From the NCBI GenBank assembly GCA_009760855.2, contig WPIO01000004.1, positions 2,609,001 to 2,673,000 on the forward strand: a stretch of DNA of 64,000 bases, in the 5' to 3' direction. The notes under the pieces were generated by a model. That model did no database searches, was not told where the DNA came from, and saw only the letters and a list, made by a program, of their open reading frames with translations. Positions 11,631-22,105 of this stretch are shown here, piece after piece. The DNA is from Cristatella mucedo (lineage: Eukaryota; Bryozoa; Phylactolaemata; Cristatellidae). Position numbers and translations under genes: made by a program. The number at the start of each line of letters is the position of its first letter. Position 1 is the first letter of the stretch.

Positions 11631-12250
11631 CAGTTAGCCCTCGACTTACGACAGCTTGAATTACAAAAAGTTGGAGATACGAACTCTGCCACGTTTAGGC
11701 TAATAAAAAGTAAAAATAAAAAATCGTAATCCTAGGGAGGTCAATAGCTGCGACGCCGCCGCAAACAGTAGACAGAAAAAGACGTATGACAGCTGAGCAC
11801 TGTGGGTACTGAGGACTCTCTTGCTCACGTGATTTGCTAGAGGTAAGGCATGTTCAGAGTGGCTCTATGCTTTCACCTGTTTTGCGTTGTGAATTCGCCG
11901 TTCGCTACTTTATTACTGCTAGTTACTTTTTTATTAGGTATTTAGCTTATTTTGAGACAGCTGACAAACGCAAAAGTAGCACCTCTCCTTCTGGTGGAGG
12001 AAAGAAGCAGTGAAAGGAGAATTATATTGAGCAGAAAGCAAGTGTTGAGTTAATCAACAAAGAATTGGTGGTTGGAAAATGAAAGAAAATATTAAACAAG
12101 TGATGACGAACCTGAGGAGAAAGCAAGGAGCAGAGGAGACGGCAATCTATTGAGGAGAAAAAAGCGCTGAGTTAACTGACGGAGAATATTTGATTGAATT
12201 TGACAATAAAAAAATAAAATGACGACGTACCTTAGGTGGGGTCACAAAAG
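11631..12250 (+). mobile_element. pogo/Tigger-like element, left end with transposase N-terminal remnant
   Basis: The terminal repeat starts CAGTTAGCCCTCGACTTACG, close to the repeat at 2116. From about 11965 the frame reads KRKSSTSPSGGGKKQ, a stop, then KENYIEQKASVELINKEL, the style of a Tigger N-terminal helix-turn-helix domain. A related segment, RRQSIEEKKALS, follows near 12140. No DDE core or right terminal repeat follows, so it is a truncated, dead copy. Confidence 0.6.
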
Positions 12251-12690
12251 TTTGACATAATAGAAATGAATTCTATTCTATGGAATGGAATGCACTTGCT
12301 TGACTGCTAAGTATTGTTAAATAGAAGAGCTCTAAATGCCTGTATCTGCAAGGTTTGGTAAGCTGTAAGCATCGGCCTCTGTTTATTTTGATATCTTAAC
12401 TCTATACAGACACTATTATTATAACCTAAATCTAAAATTAGTCTATTATTTTAGTAGTCTATTATAATAAATCTATAACGTTACATCATATATAAAGGTA
12501 GAATAAGTTTGTTTAAATGTAGAGCTGTAAGTTAAGGAGCTGCTAGCCAACTCATTGGCTGGCTCGCTCTCAGGTAAGTCAAGTCAGAGAAGCTTCTGCT
12601 CGGACGTAAAATTGGCTAGCACTGGCAGGTTGCTGGTATAGCAAAGTAGAGCTTGGCCTGACTACAGCTGCTCCTGCTAGTTGCAGAACA
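12251..12690. other. unclassified AT-rich spacer
   Basis: No open frame or repeat family is recognised. It lies between a pogo/Tigger end and the 3' flank of the TRIM-like gene. Confidence 0.4.
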
Positions 12691-12764
12691 AAATTCGAGA
12701 GATTCGTGGGTTCATGGATTCTTCATTGTACACTACAAGGCTAATGATATAAGCGACCGTTGAC

Positions 12765-13744
12765 TCAGGCAAGCGAAGCTAAATGACACCCAGTGCTAGG
12801 TAGCTGGGTCACAGCATCATCATCAGCTGCTGCTGCTACAGCGTACACGGTCACATTCCTAGTCTGCTTGCTTGTTGCGTCGTGGCCGAGCACCGCTAGT
12901 ACGGTCCCCTGCCCTCTGCCTAGTGACAGCCACACAGGCCAATGCAGTCCGTAGCTGCTGTAGGAGAGGACACAATGCTGCATCTTCCCACTCTCTGCAC
13001 TGAGCACCTTCATGCAGTCCTTGCTCCTCCCGTCCTCCTGCCCTCGCACAGCCACAAACAGGAGGCCGCTTGCAGCACAGACGCCTCGAGCTAGCTCTCC
13101 ACTGCTCAGCTCGTGTCTCCACTGTCCGTCACCTCGGTGACCGTAGCTGTCCACAACGTTCAGCTCTCTGCCGTCGTCCAGCTTCACCTTGCTGTGGCTC
13201 GTAGTGACCAGAGCAGCAGCAGTGAGAGCCAAGCTCCATATGTTATACTCGTGCTTCCTCCGGTACAGCAGCCGCCCCGTGCTCAGCTGCAGCAGCTGCA
13301 GCTCTGGGCCAGGCTCACACTTCTTGTAATTAAATTGGTCACTAAGTCTGGCCTCAGTCACAGCTAGGAGGTCACCGAGCACGGACAGCTTCCACGGAGG
13401 TGACAGCAGCTCAGCGACGCGTCTTTCCTCGAACCACTGCGAGTCCCCTGCAGCAGCAGAGCAGCGTCTGAGCAGCAGGACGAGCCGTGAGCAGAGTAGG
13501 CCTACAGCAGCACGGCCGTCCTGAAGAGACCGAACTGAAGTGATCCATTCCTTCTCTCGGTCGCTCTGCTTTTTAGGTCGCCAGACGCTCAGCTTCCTGC
13601 CGCTCTGGCTGTATTCCTTCAGGCCGTGCTCCCAGGCAGCAAGCAGCAGATGCCCCTCTGACGTCACAGACAGGTCGATGCACTCGTCAAGCATATGGAA
13701 GCTGCTGGAGGCACGGCTGAAGTGCAGCACTGGCTGCTCCTCTG
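12765..13744 (-). CDS. TRIM-like gene, last exon: beta-propeller-like C-terminal domain
   Basis: About 325 residues are open to a stop at 12765. Repeating strand-turn units of 40-50 residues (for example DLSVTSEGHLLLAAWEHGLKEY, then ISVRS-type units ending in LVLLLRR, then NIWSLALTAAALVTTS) suggest an NHL/WD-like propeller. That is the usual C-terminal ligand domain of many invertebrate TRIM proteins. I infer this from repeat style, not from a family match. The acceptor is chosen at TTGTAG ending at 13745. It gives phase 1, the phase of the upstream donor at 18347. There is no stop or frameshift in the exon. A decayed copy lies at 23345-24300. Confidence 0.7.
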
Positions 13745-14792
13745 CTACAACAAACCCATCATTGAGTGAATGCAGGCAACAGCAAAGAGCTGTGCAGAGA
13801 GTGGCAGACCGCTGGCATGAATAAATAAGCAGTTCTTGAATGAATGAAAGGATAAATGAATATTTCCTATATATTCACAGCGCTATCCATGGCAAGCACC
13901 AGCAAGTTAGCGGCTGCTGCTATACTCTCAAAGTCCGAGTCTGTTGACGTTTCTCAAATTGGCAGGTCACTGTGTATCTTAGATTGTCTCAGATTCATCC
14001 TAGATTATACCATGCACATGCATTCGGCTGTGGAAAGCACGTACTCAGTGAAACACGAGACTTGTCAAGCCCCAAGCTGTTGGAATGGAAATAGCAGACA
14101 CTCAATCGGTATACTCTCGAGCACTATAAGGCAAAAAAAGAAGGGACACTGATTACTCGTAGGTTAAACTCAATTTCTTCTTTCAGTTAAACTTTCTCAT
14201 CATTATGACTCGTAAATAAGTCCCAATTTTTTCATAGTCCCAGCATTTCTTTAGTAATTATAACACGACGTTTGCATAGCGCTAAAAAAGGACTAAATAT
14301 CTGTCTAGCTACTGTGAAACTATAAGTCAAGGTCTTAACAACGAAAGGTTTCTGCTACACTGAGTATTATGACTACACAAGCATGCAACACAAAAAATGA
14401 ATCACGCAGGTGATAATGCAAAAGCAAACGAGAACACACTCGGCACTATCTCTTTCTAGAACCCCTAGCTGTTAACATACAGCTATGGTTGCACAAGTCC
14501 ATATTTTAAATGTCGTTACTTCCTTGTATTCACGCCTCCCAAAATCTGGCTGCTACAGTCTGCAGCAGTACTATCCCGAGTATGGCTATTACAGTCGCAT
14601 GGTGCACCCAAGGTCAGAGTAGTCTAATTTAAAATACCCAAGCTCTATGTCCATTTCTTTATTTAGGAGGACAACCTAATATGCTCACACAGCTTACCAA
14701 AGGAGTGCACTAAATCGAATGACACCTTGGCATGTCCATCATCTCAGACAATTCCGATTGCACATCAGTAAGAAATGGTATACATCGCTATG

Positions 14793-15325
14793 AGACATTC
14801 AAATAGCAAACACGTACCTTAGCCGCAATTCGCAAAACGTCTGTTCTAGTGCCAATATCGAGACAGTACAGGGAAGTGACGATGGTGAAGCAGTCCCAGC
14901 CAGCCACCAGATACGATACGATGCCATACAATTTTATGCTTTATTGCACTGCACGTCGATGGGCTACTAGCATCAAAGCTAGTCGAACATGACTAAGAAG
15001 AGGCTCCACATGAGCTTGCAGTTTTGGCCATCATGGCATGCAGCTGGTGAAGCTGCCTTGCTAATAACACAACGGCTCAGCCTGTCAAAATATATTTATG
15101 GTCTAGCGTTCTACGTAGTAGCACCAGTCAGCCAAAGCACGGACAAGTGAGACGAGCAGTACTATAGAGCTCAGGGCATCGATAACTACTAGTCGATCCA
15201 TAAGTCAGATTAGCTTTCCCATTTTGTCTGCTAATAGATTTATAAATTGGAATACCTCATTAAAGATTTGTCACTACAAATCACTCAGCAGCTGGAGAGG
15301 CTGAAAGTGGGCAGCACAGTATTCC
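14793..15325. repeat. highly conserved tract shared with 26051-26588
   Basis: About 530 bp match the second copy with only a handful of single-base differences, while sequence on both sides in the same duplication is far more diverged. It lies in the intron before the propeller exon. It contains the candidate exon at 14818-14937. Confidence 0.8.
14818..14937 (-). other. candidate coding exon in the conserved tract
   Basis: On the minus strand 40 codons are open, reading LYGIVSYLVAGWDCFTIVTS and then LYCLDIGTRTDVLRIAAK. They are followed directly by a good donor, AAG|GTACGTG. The copy at 26079-26198 begins with ATG (here ATA) but has a TGA in place of a CGA codon. The exon ends in phase 0, which does not fit the phase 1 start chosen for the propeller exon. 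It is therefore either a skipped or alternative exon, the first exon of something else, or chance. The family is not recognised. Confidence 0.3.
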
Positions 15326-15667
15326 CAGAGAAAGTTAGCACATCATGTTTTATATTAAATCATTAAATTATTATGTCGTTAAATTATTAATAAATTAACG
15401 GCATACGAACGTCTTCCTCAACCTTACAAAAATCAATAAGCCTGATGGCTTGTGAATTTTTCTGTTCGTTTATAGCCACAGACTTGAACTAACTACTGTT
15501 ACTCTAGAAGATAGCTATGGCTGTAAGGCGACCAATGTAGCACAGGTGCTAGCCACAGCTGAAGCTCTACGTGTTAAAAAATCGATAAGAACGATAGAAG
15601 GCTTGCGAATTCTTCCCTAGTCGCATATAGCCACCATGGAGCCAGTCACTGTTTTAACTTGCTACGA

Positions 15668-16460
15668 TACTACTATGCTGCCTACTTTCAGCTACATAAC
15701 GTTGCTAACATTCGGGCTTGTTTAGATAAGGATACCACGTCAAAGTTAGTCCATGCATTTGTGACATCCCGTCTCCACTTCTGCACTCACTGCTTACTGG
15801 CCTACCGGCATGTGCGCTCAGGCGATTGCAGCTGGTGCAAAACTCTGCAGCTAGGCTTGTCTGTCGTGAGCATCGCAGTTGCCACATTACTCCACTTCTC
15901 GCCGACCTGCACTAGCTACCAGTCAAGCAACGGATTGACTTCAAGGTTTTGTCGCTCACTTTTAGGTCCCCTCATTCTATGGCTCCGGCCTATCTCTCAG
16001 ATATTCTCTCCCATCAAGCCAAGCATCATACCACCCGCTTTTCGGAATCCAACAGTCTAGAAATACCTCGTACAAACCTTAAATCCTTTGGAGACCGTGC
16101 ATTTAGTTCGTATGCTCCCAGAGCCCGGAACTCCCTCCCGACTTGCGTCAGAACATCCCTTGACTTGACCACATTTAAAAAGAACTTAAAAACACACCTA
16201 TTTAGGACAGCATTTAGTGGGTCCCTGTGATTCGCCCTTCCTGTGCTTATGTGTGCTGACACTGTGCATGCGGCCACTAACCATATCTGCATGCTGACCC
16301 TGTGCATGTCACCCTTAAGCATGTTATTCATGTTGTTTATTAAGCATGATATTACTCACCATTCAATGGCTTTTCCCTTTATAGCAAATGTAAAGCGCCT
16401 AGGAAGAGATTGAGTTCTCTGAGGGCGCTTTATTAAGTGCATTATTATTATTATTATTAC
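15668..16460 (+). mobile_element. L2-like LINE family A copy 5, in the TRIM-like intron
   Basis: It is 5'-truncated and starts in the RT thumb (FQLHNVANIRACLDKDTTSK). It continues through the C-terminal tail (SPHSMAPAYLSDILSHQA, RTNLKSFGDRAFSSYAP), the 3' UTR and stem-loop to (ATT)n at 16441. TACTACTA lies on both sides (15667 and 16457), a target duplication. The duplicated copy of the locus lacks it near 28545. It lies antisense to the host gene. Confidence 0.9.
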
Positions 16461-16832
16461 TACTAGTGACTGAACTACTGAGTTATGGACTGCGGCTCTG
16501 ATGCCGAACTAGCTGCCTGTATTCACAGTGAACTGGTAGCGTCTGCACAACCATTCATGTGACCACTGCCAACTCTTGTCACTTGCCAGATGAGGACCCA
16601 AGGCTGATGACCCGGGTTTCTGCTTAGGAGCAGGTCCTGTCGAGCAAGATGAAGATAAGACAGCTACAACAACAGCTTGAAAGAAGACGTATGTGAAAAT
16701 TAGTAATAAAGTAATAAATAATAATTGGTGAATCCATTGCAACTTTTTAGAGCACAACAATAACGCTAATCCAAAAGTTGACACTTATAAAAGGTTGAGT
16801 TTGGTTTCTCCTATTCCGGCCAAGGAAGGCCG

Positions 16833-17284
16833 CAATGGCCAAACATTTTACCACCCACTTTTCGGAATCCAACAGTTTGCCAATACCTCGTATAAGCCTC
16901 AAATCGTTTGGAGACAGTGCATTTAGCTGGTATGCTCCTAAAGTCTGGGACTCACTGCCGAGATGCGTCACAACATGCCCTGACTTGACCACATTTAAAA
17001 AGAAATTAAAAACACACCTATTTAGGACAGCATTTAGTGGATCTCTGTCTGTGATTCGTCCTTTATGTGCTTATGCCTACTGATACTGTGCATGCTGCCA
17101 CTAACCACACTTGCATGCTGACCCTGTGCATGTCAACCCTAACATGTTATTCATGTTGGTTATCAAGCATGATATTACTCACCATTCAATCGCGTTTCCC
17201 TTTGCAGCAAATGTAAAGCGCCTAGAAAGAAATTGAGTTCTCTGAGGGTGCTTAATCAAGTGCATTATTATTATTGTTATTAAT
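16833..17284 (+). mobile_element. L2-like LINE family A copy 6, in the TRIM-like intron
   Basis: Only the last part of the RT (FSESNSLPIPRISLKSFGDS, LTTFKKKLKTHLFRTAFSGS), the 3' UTR, the stem-loop and a short (ATT)n are present. The matching site in the duplicated locus, near 28990-29010, lacks it, so it came after the duplication. Confidence 0.88.
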
Positions 17285-18347
17285 CTAAGGAGGGGCCGTT
17301 AATTAGCAAAAAGCTGAGCCAATCACATTATGCCTGAAATTCTTTATTCCCAGCTCCTAAATCATCACGGCTAGGGACCGATTGTGTGACAATCTAAGGC
17401 CAAGGAGGCAAAATAGCTTAAGCCCTGTGATAAGCTGTCACATGTGCTCCAGGAGTTGGCCTTACCGTTGGAGCTGATCTGAGCTCCAGGCCACATAGCA
17501 GGTACGAGCTGTTGTTTGTACTGCTCATACCTCAATGCAATGGTGCTGCACTCACAAGTCGCTAGCTGTGCTTCAACGGCTCCGAGGGCTTCAACGATAT
17601 TGTTCAAGTGTCGCTTGAGACTGGCACAGTTATGAGTGCTGTCTTTGTGGCCGAGTTAGAGTAGGACATGGCAGCAGCAACACCTCATTTGTAACACAAC
17701 TGAGATTCTGCTGATGAAAATCACACGAGGCCTTACTCGACTGTAACCTGGCATAGTCCGCGAGAAGCTAGATGGGTACAACATGTAATGGTTATGACTT
17801 CACCTAGTGCCAAGATGATTTGCAGTACTTAATCTGGCTATTTTTTCTGAACTCAAACTGAAGTACCGAACGACTACCAAAACACAAAAGCCAAAATAAA
17901 TCTAGAGACGAGACTGCTGGTTCAAATCAGACAGACATCATAAGTCCTTACTAAGATCCACCAATGGCACATTCAGGTAATTTTTGAGCCCAAGCTCTGG
18001 CTAAATGAAAGGTCAACAACGAAGCTTAATAACTGCTTTCCATTCGAACGAGCCTCCCAATTTAGTTTTTGCATATAGTTGCATACAGGCCCGACAGCAT
18101 CCATTAGCTTCATCTTGGCACAGCACAAAGTGAGCTTAATGCATGCATAGGTAAAGAGCATTCCATCGTCATCCGGTCTGCCTTACGGTTCCCGACACGA
18201 ACAGATGAAGGTACGTATAGTTAAATGCAGTAAAAATGTGGTACATCCAGAAAAGGACCGCTAAGTGAATAGCAGCACTACAGGAAGAATTGTGCTACAT
18301 TAGAAATATGTCGAGTAGCAAGTTGTTTTCAGAAAATCCCAACTCAC

Positions 18348-18413
18348 CTGCAACATCATCTCCAGCACCACCCTTAACGGCGATGACCTGGGCAAGGATT
18401 CGCCCAAGGCAGT
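18348..18413 (-). CDS. TRIM-like gene, middle exon (66 bp)
   Basis: It has a strong acceptor (TTGTGTTCCTTGCAG before 18413) and a consensus donor (GCAG|GTGAGT after 18348). Joined to the exon ending at 18524 in phase 1 it reads TDCLGRILAQVIAVKGGAG and DDVA, and it leaves again in phase 1, in frame with the propeller exon at 13744. The intron before it is only about 110 bp. There is no known domain; it links the coiled coil to the propeller. Confidence 0.6.
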
Positions 18414-18523
18414 CTGCAAGGAACACAATCTCAAGGGCTGCAACTACAGAACATCGGCGAGATTTGTGTGTCGGCAAGCTGAGCCAGGCCATACGCAAAT
18501 TGCATTGCTTCAGGGGCAGCTAC

Positions 18524-19602
18524 CTGTGGCCAACTTCGGAGTTCCCATCCACGAGGAGATAAGTTTGCTTAAGTCATCGGGCAGGGAGCCACTCAGCTCC
18601 ACAAGCTCGCCAGCATCCGGTATCACCCCGAATCCATCCATCTGCTTGACCAGCACCTCGAGACGTGACTGTAAGGCCACCTGCTGGTCCAACAAATCAG
18701 GTTCACCGGCCGAGTCTGTCAGGCTGCTGGCATATTCGGATGCATGCTGCAGTGACTGGTGCAGCTGCTCGGCCAGGCTCTGCAGGGCAGCAGCAATGTC
18801 CTCGAGCTGGTCATAGCAGTCCTGAATCTTCAAAGCTTTTGCTCACAGTGTCCACCACATACTTCTTAATTATCAGCTCGTCCAGATGAACTGCACGAGC
18901 TGATTGGACGTCGTTTACCAGATTCCTGGGCTTGAGTAGCTGCTCAGACTTACTAAGCAAATGCTCATACAGACGGTGTATTCTCTCTCTTGCGTCCTTC
19001 AAGAGACTTTCGGCTATTGATCCTTTTAGGTGCTGTAGCCCCGGGTGTCCTAAACCCTCGCACTGCCTGGCACAGTCGGTGCATTTGGCTTTCTTGCAGT
19101 CGATGCACAGCAGATCCAGTGGCTTCGAGTGGTGCCTGCACTGCTGCTGCACTTCGGCTTTCAGCAGTTCGTTCCAACTCGTGATTTGCTCGAGCAAAAC
19201 GGTCGCATGACACCTGTTGTATCGGTTATGGCCAGGTAAGCAGGTTGCACACAAGGATCTCTGGCACTGCATGCACCAGACGTCTGCTAGCTTATTTGGG
19301 CTGCCATCCAATCCGCAGACACTGCACTTGTCAGCATCTTGCAGGGCTGTGAAACGTCTCACCAACTCAGCGATGAAACCATTGTGATGCTCTGTTAAAC
19401 TGATGTCGGTGAGTATGTCGCAAGCAGGGCATCGTAAGCTGTTTGAGCCCTCTGCTATGGCAGCACGATCAGCACAGCTACTGCAGCAGCTGTGCAGGCA
19501 TCGAAGCAGCAGTGGCTGCTCTGCGATTTGTTTGCAGACGATGCAAGATAACAGGTCTTTGTTTATCGATGCTAGTCAGTACACTGGAAGCTCTTGTGCC
19601 AT
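18524..19602 (-). pseudogene. TRIM-like gene, first coding exon: RING, B-boxes, coiled coil (with stop and frameshift)
   Basis: TRIM proteins are usually RING-type E3 ubiquitin ligases or RNA/signalling scaffolds in the cytoplasm. In order, the exon shows a RING (19560-19410): CIVC, then CLHSCCSSC, then CPAC. Next is a B-box-1-like set (CSVC, CMQC, CATC; about 19330-19240), then a B-box 2 (CRHHSKPLDLLCIDCKKAKC with later His) at about 19150-19040. A helical, Leu-rich coiled coil (RIHRLYEHLLSKSEQLLK, DQLEDIAAALQSLAEQL) runs to a donor GCCACAG|GTAGCT at 18523. Two defects are visible. The ATG at 19602 (MAQELPVY) meets TGA at 19576-19578, eight codons in. A one-base shift near 18831-18841 (AAAAGCTTTG) splits the coiled coil into two frames. 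Either this is a recently dead gene, or these are assembly errors, or the start is supplied by an upstream exon through another acceptor. Preserved introns argue against a processed copy. Confidence 0.75.
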
Positions 19603-19604
19603 GG

Positions 19605-20821
19605 CTAACCTAAGGAACGTACGACATTAACCCAGCTGACAGATCAACAACACAAAATTCAGGCAGATTTTAACAACAAGGGATGGATGAAACGTGAACC
19701 ATTGCAGAGCAGACACACTTGATAACTAATCCGTTAAGGGCAGACGTTTTTTGAACTGCTACTCTTTGGAGAGATACCACTTGATTGTGTTATCTGGCTT
19801 TCTGTGGCAACTGGGTAACATCATCTGGGCATCGTCAAAACTAGTAGGCGTCAGCCTCCTTTTGCCTCAAAATGTGCATAACTTGATAGCTTACTACTAG
19901 TTTTGCAGAAGTTGTGTAGTAAATTGCTGGCACATACCAAGCACAGAGTAACCCGCTTGACTTGGGAGCGAGTTCAGAGCTCAGAGGTAGTCTTGTGTTA
20001 GGGAGGGATTCGTGACGATAGCAGGCAAGGGCGAAGACGAATAAAAAAATCGAAGATTTTGCCAACTTCAAGGAGAAATCCCGAATTTCTGCTCAATGTC
20101 AGTAGCCATGCATAGTTATAGTAAATCAGCATAAGACTTACCAGTTTGGAGCAATGTGCAAGCCATTAATCATAGCCAAGCCAACTTGCAGCTTTTACTT
20201 GAAAAGAGCTTCAGACCACAAGGTGGCATCCACATGCATACCAGATGCACTTCACCTCATGCAGCTGCTTGTCGTAGCTTGATTTTATTGCAGTATATGC
20301 AGCTTGCCAAAAACATGGCTTGAGTCAGGCTAGGGGCATCATAGTCTGCAAACCGTTACCAGGCAGTTCTTTTTAGCACAATGCAAGGCTCAATCGATCA
20401 ATTTAAGTAACAGCCAAGAGTCAAGCTATGACTTAAGCATGCGATTTGACAGAGGACACAATTTATAAACCGGCGGTCGATAATATTTAGGATACCACAC
20501 TTGGGGGAGCTTGATTTAAGTGAGTATACGAACGAGTAACTTTAAGCAAGAACACACAAACAGCAGCTATGTAAACCATTTCCACATCACTTATAACATC
20601 TGTAAAACAAATGATTATCCGATGTATGTTACATGATAATTCGAGGTGAGGTAAATGACTATGCCGGAAGGAAAAGCACAGAGTTTGGTTAGCTGATTCG
20701 ACAACCTGATTCACAGCTTACGTAGAAGCAGAATAGCCTTAGCAGCCACATCTCCAGCTTTCAGCCGGCAACGAAGACGACCCAAACCCTATGCTTGGGT
20801 CGCAGAGTGCGATCACCTTAC
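19605..20821. other. probable first intron / 5' region of the TRIM-like gene
   Basis: No repeat or open frame is recognised. An acceptor-like CGTTCCTTAG lies just before the ATG at 19602 on the minus strand. Confidence 0.35.
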
Positions 20822-20930
20822 CTCTAGGAATCTTGAGATGCTCTATTGGTAAGTACAGTTGAGTAGGTTGAAGGCCGGAAATGCTGTCTTCGTGAGCTCC
20901 TGACCAAACAAATGCAGCCACGTGCAACGT
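20822..20930 (-). other. candidate 5' exon (109 bp) on the minus strand
   Basis: It is bounded by a good acceptor (TTGATTTCAG) and a strong donor (AGAG|GTAAGG). One frame is open throughout and reads VAAFVWSGAHEDSISGLQ and LYLPIEHLKIPR, without an ATG. Joined in frame to the 28-bp exon at 21153 the reading stays open. It may be a 5' UTR exon of the TRIM-like gene. Alternatively it may be a coding exon that, in phase 1, could join the RING exon downstream of the TGA. Confidence 0.4.
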
Positions 20931-21152
20931 CTGAAATCAATACAAGACTTCCATCAAGCACCATTCGACCTGCCCGAAATCGTTGAGCTCCTCTACGAAT
21001 CCCAGGCCCCTAGTTGGGTTCAGCCCACTATCCTTCCGAGCACTAAAGAAGGTTACATCAGCCTTGTCAATCAAGGTCGAGTAAACTAGCTGAGTAATAT
21101 AAACACTGTCTGCCGATTTATAAAATGTTCTACAAGATTTCTATCAACTTAC

Positions 21153-21180
21153 CTTGGTTGAAGCTAGATGAACAATAGGC
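21153..21180 (-). other. candidate 28-bp microexon
   Basis: It has a textbook acceptor (GTGTTTTTTCTGCAG) and donor (CCAAG|GTAAGT) only 28 bp apart on the minus strand. It is in a frame that continues into the exon at 20930. A further donor-like site (CACAGG|GTAAGA) lies upstream at 21258. Confidence 0.4.
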
Positions 21181-21301
21181 CTGCAGAAAAAACACCCGCC
21201 AGCAGGCAATGGCTACTTCTTATCGCGTTACCCATTTGGGACACCGGGATTTCTTACCCTGTGGAGCAACCGTGTGAGTGCCAGGTAACCACAAGACTTC
21301 T

Positions 21302-21309
21302 TTATATAA
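21302..21309 (-). promoter_or_regulatory. TATA-like box upstream of the TRIM-like gene
   Basis: On the minus strand CTTATATAAA lies about 45 bp before a donor-like site at 21258 and upstream of the candidate 5' exons. The position would suit a promoter with a short first exon. Support is sequence alone. Confidence 0.25.
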
Positions 21310-21479
21310 GTTAACCGGTTTTAATAAAATGTAGATATTATTTAAATATTTTCTATATACGCAAACGCCCCTGATTTATCAACAGAATTCAGTAGCAGCA
21401 ACCGGAGACCTGTTGGCCGATAGCTGCGGTTGCCTGGTCGAGAATGACCCGAAAACCCGATTACTGCCCTGATAACAAT

Positions 21480-21792
21480 AACCTATTCCTCTGTTATATG
21501 ACTTCTGCTCATGCGAGTAGTCCGATCCGAGCGATCGTGATAGCGGTCGTGCGATCGTGTACCCTTCCGCAGGACTAGAACAAGCCGGAACTCTTAATCA
21601 GGTTTCGTTTTCAAATGCGAACTAGGCTGGAGCGAAAGGGGCTGCTGGCATTCCTATCGGGCGGCTGCTGCACGGGACTGCCGTGCGCCACTGGCGTCGG
21701 CACCAACCCGAGATTCGGTACCTATCGGCAGCTATAGCGACCGGTTGGTCGCCCAGCTTCATCTGAGTTAGCACCCATTCATCTGAGTTAGC
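21480..21792 (-). repeat. dispersed repeat 'Y', copy 1
   Basis: It is shared with 34110-34385 in the same orientation. Common blocks include TATGACTTCTGCTCAT, CCTATCGGCAGCTATAGC/CCTATCGGTAGCTATAGC, ACCGGTTGGTC and TGAGTTAGCACCCA. A 24-bp unit (CATCTGAGTTAGCACCCA...) is doubled at its right end, 21762-21800. The class is unknown; it could be a solo LTR or part of a composite SINE. The strand is chosen to agree with the adjoining SINE. Confidence 0.6.
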
Positions 21793-21794
21793 AC

Positions 21795-22105
21795 CCAAGC
21801 ATACATACACTAGCTGATTTAGAAGCCTCATTTGTATACTGGTAGGAGAAGCGTTCACGGTTTCATCACCGCTCGCAGCTGCGATCGCCCAATGCAGTAT
21901 TTAAAACCACGACCTCAGCCCTGAACGGTGAGCACCTTACCTCCTCTGCTTCCACGGCCCTGCATGGCTCATTAGCCAGGGCAGCCGATATCTGCTACCT
22001 CCGGCTATAGATCGCTCAGCTGAGTCCAGCTGACCCCCAAGCCAGCGGCTTGGCCGTAGGCTATTCGGCGGAGGTTCTCGGGGAGTTCGAGTGTGTCTAT
22101 CGCGA
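21795..22105 (-). mobile_element. tRNA-derived SINE, copy 4 (diverged subfamily, reverse)
   Basis: The reverse complement carries GAGGTAAGGTGCTCACCG, GAGGTCGTGGTTTTAAATAC (B-box region), GCGAGCGGTGATGAAACCGT and the 3' end GAGGCTTCTAAATCAGCTAG. It is closely related to the copy at 36525. The 5' side (to 22105) is shared with that copy as well (CAGCGGCTTGGCC, GGTTCTCGGGGAGTTCGA), so this subfamily has a longer head. Confidence 0.65.

Larger units (their letters stand above)
12690..18040. repeat. tandem duplication, copy 1 (3' half of the TRIM-like gene)
   Basis: This stretch is collinear, in the same orientation, with 23345-29825. Matched anchors include the exon 3 region and its 3' flank (12693/23348) and the block 14793-15325/26051-26588. 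Others are the segment at 16510/28565 (CTGCCTGTATTCACAG), the segment at 17360/29095 (GGCTAGGGACCGATTGTG) and the segment at 17975/29740 (TTTTTGAGCCCAAGCTCTGG). Two family A LINE insertions (15668 and 16833) occur only in this copy. Confidence 0.85.

Noticed and set aside
19576-19578. Selenocysteine codon in the TRIM-like gene
   Set aside because: The TGA lies before the RING in a region with no known selenoprotein, and TRIM families are not known to use it; a nonsense change or another start is simpler.
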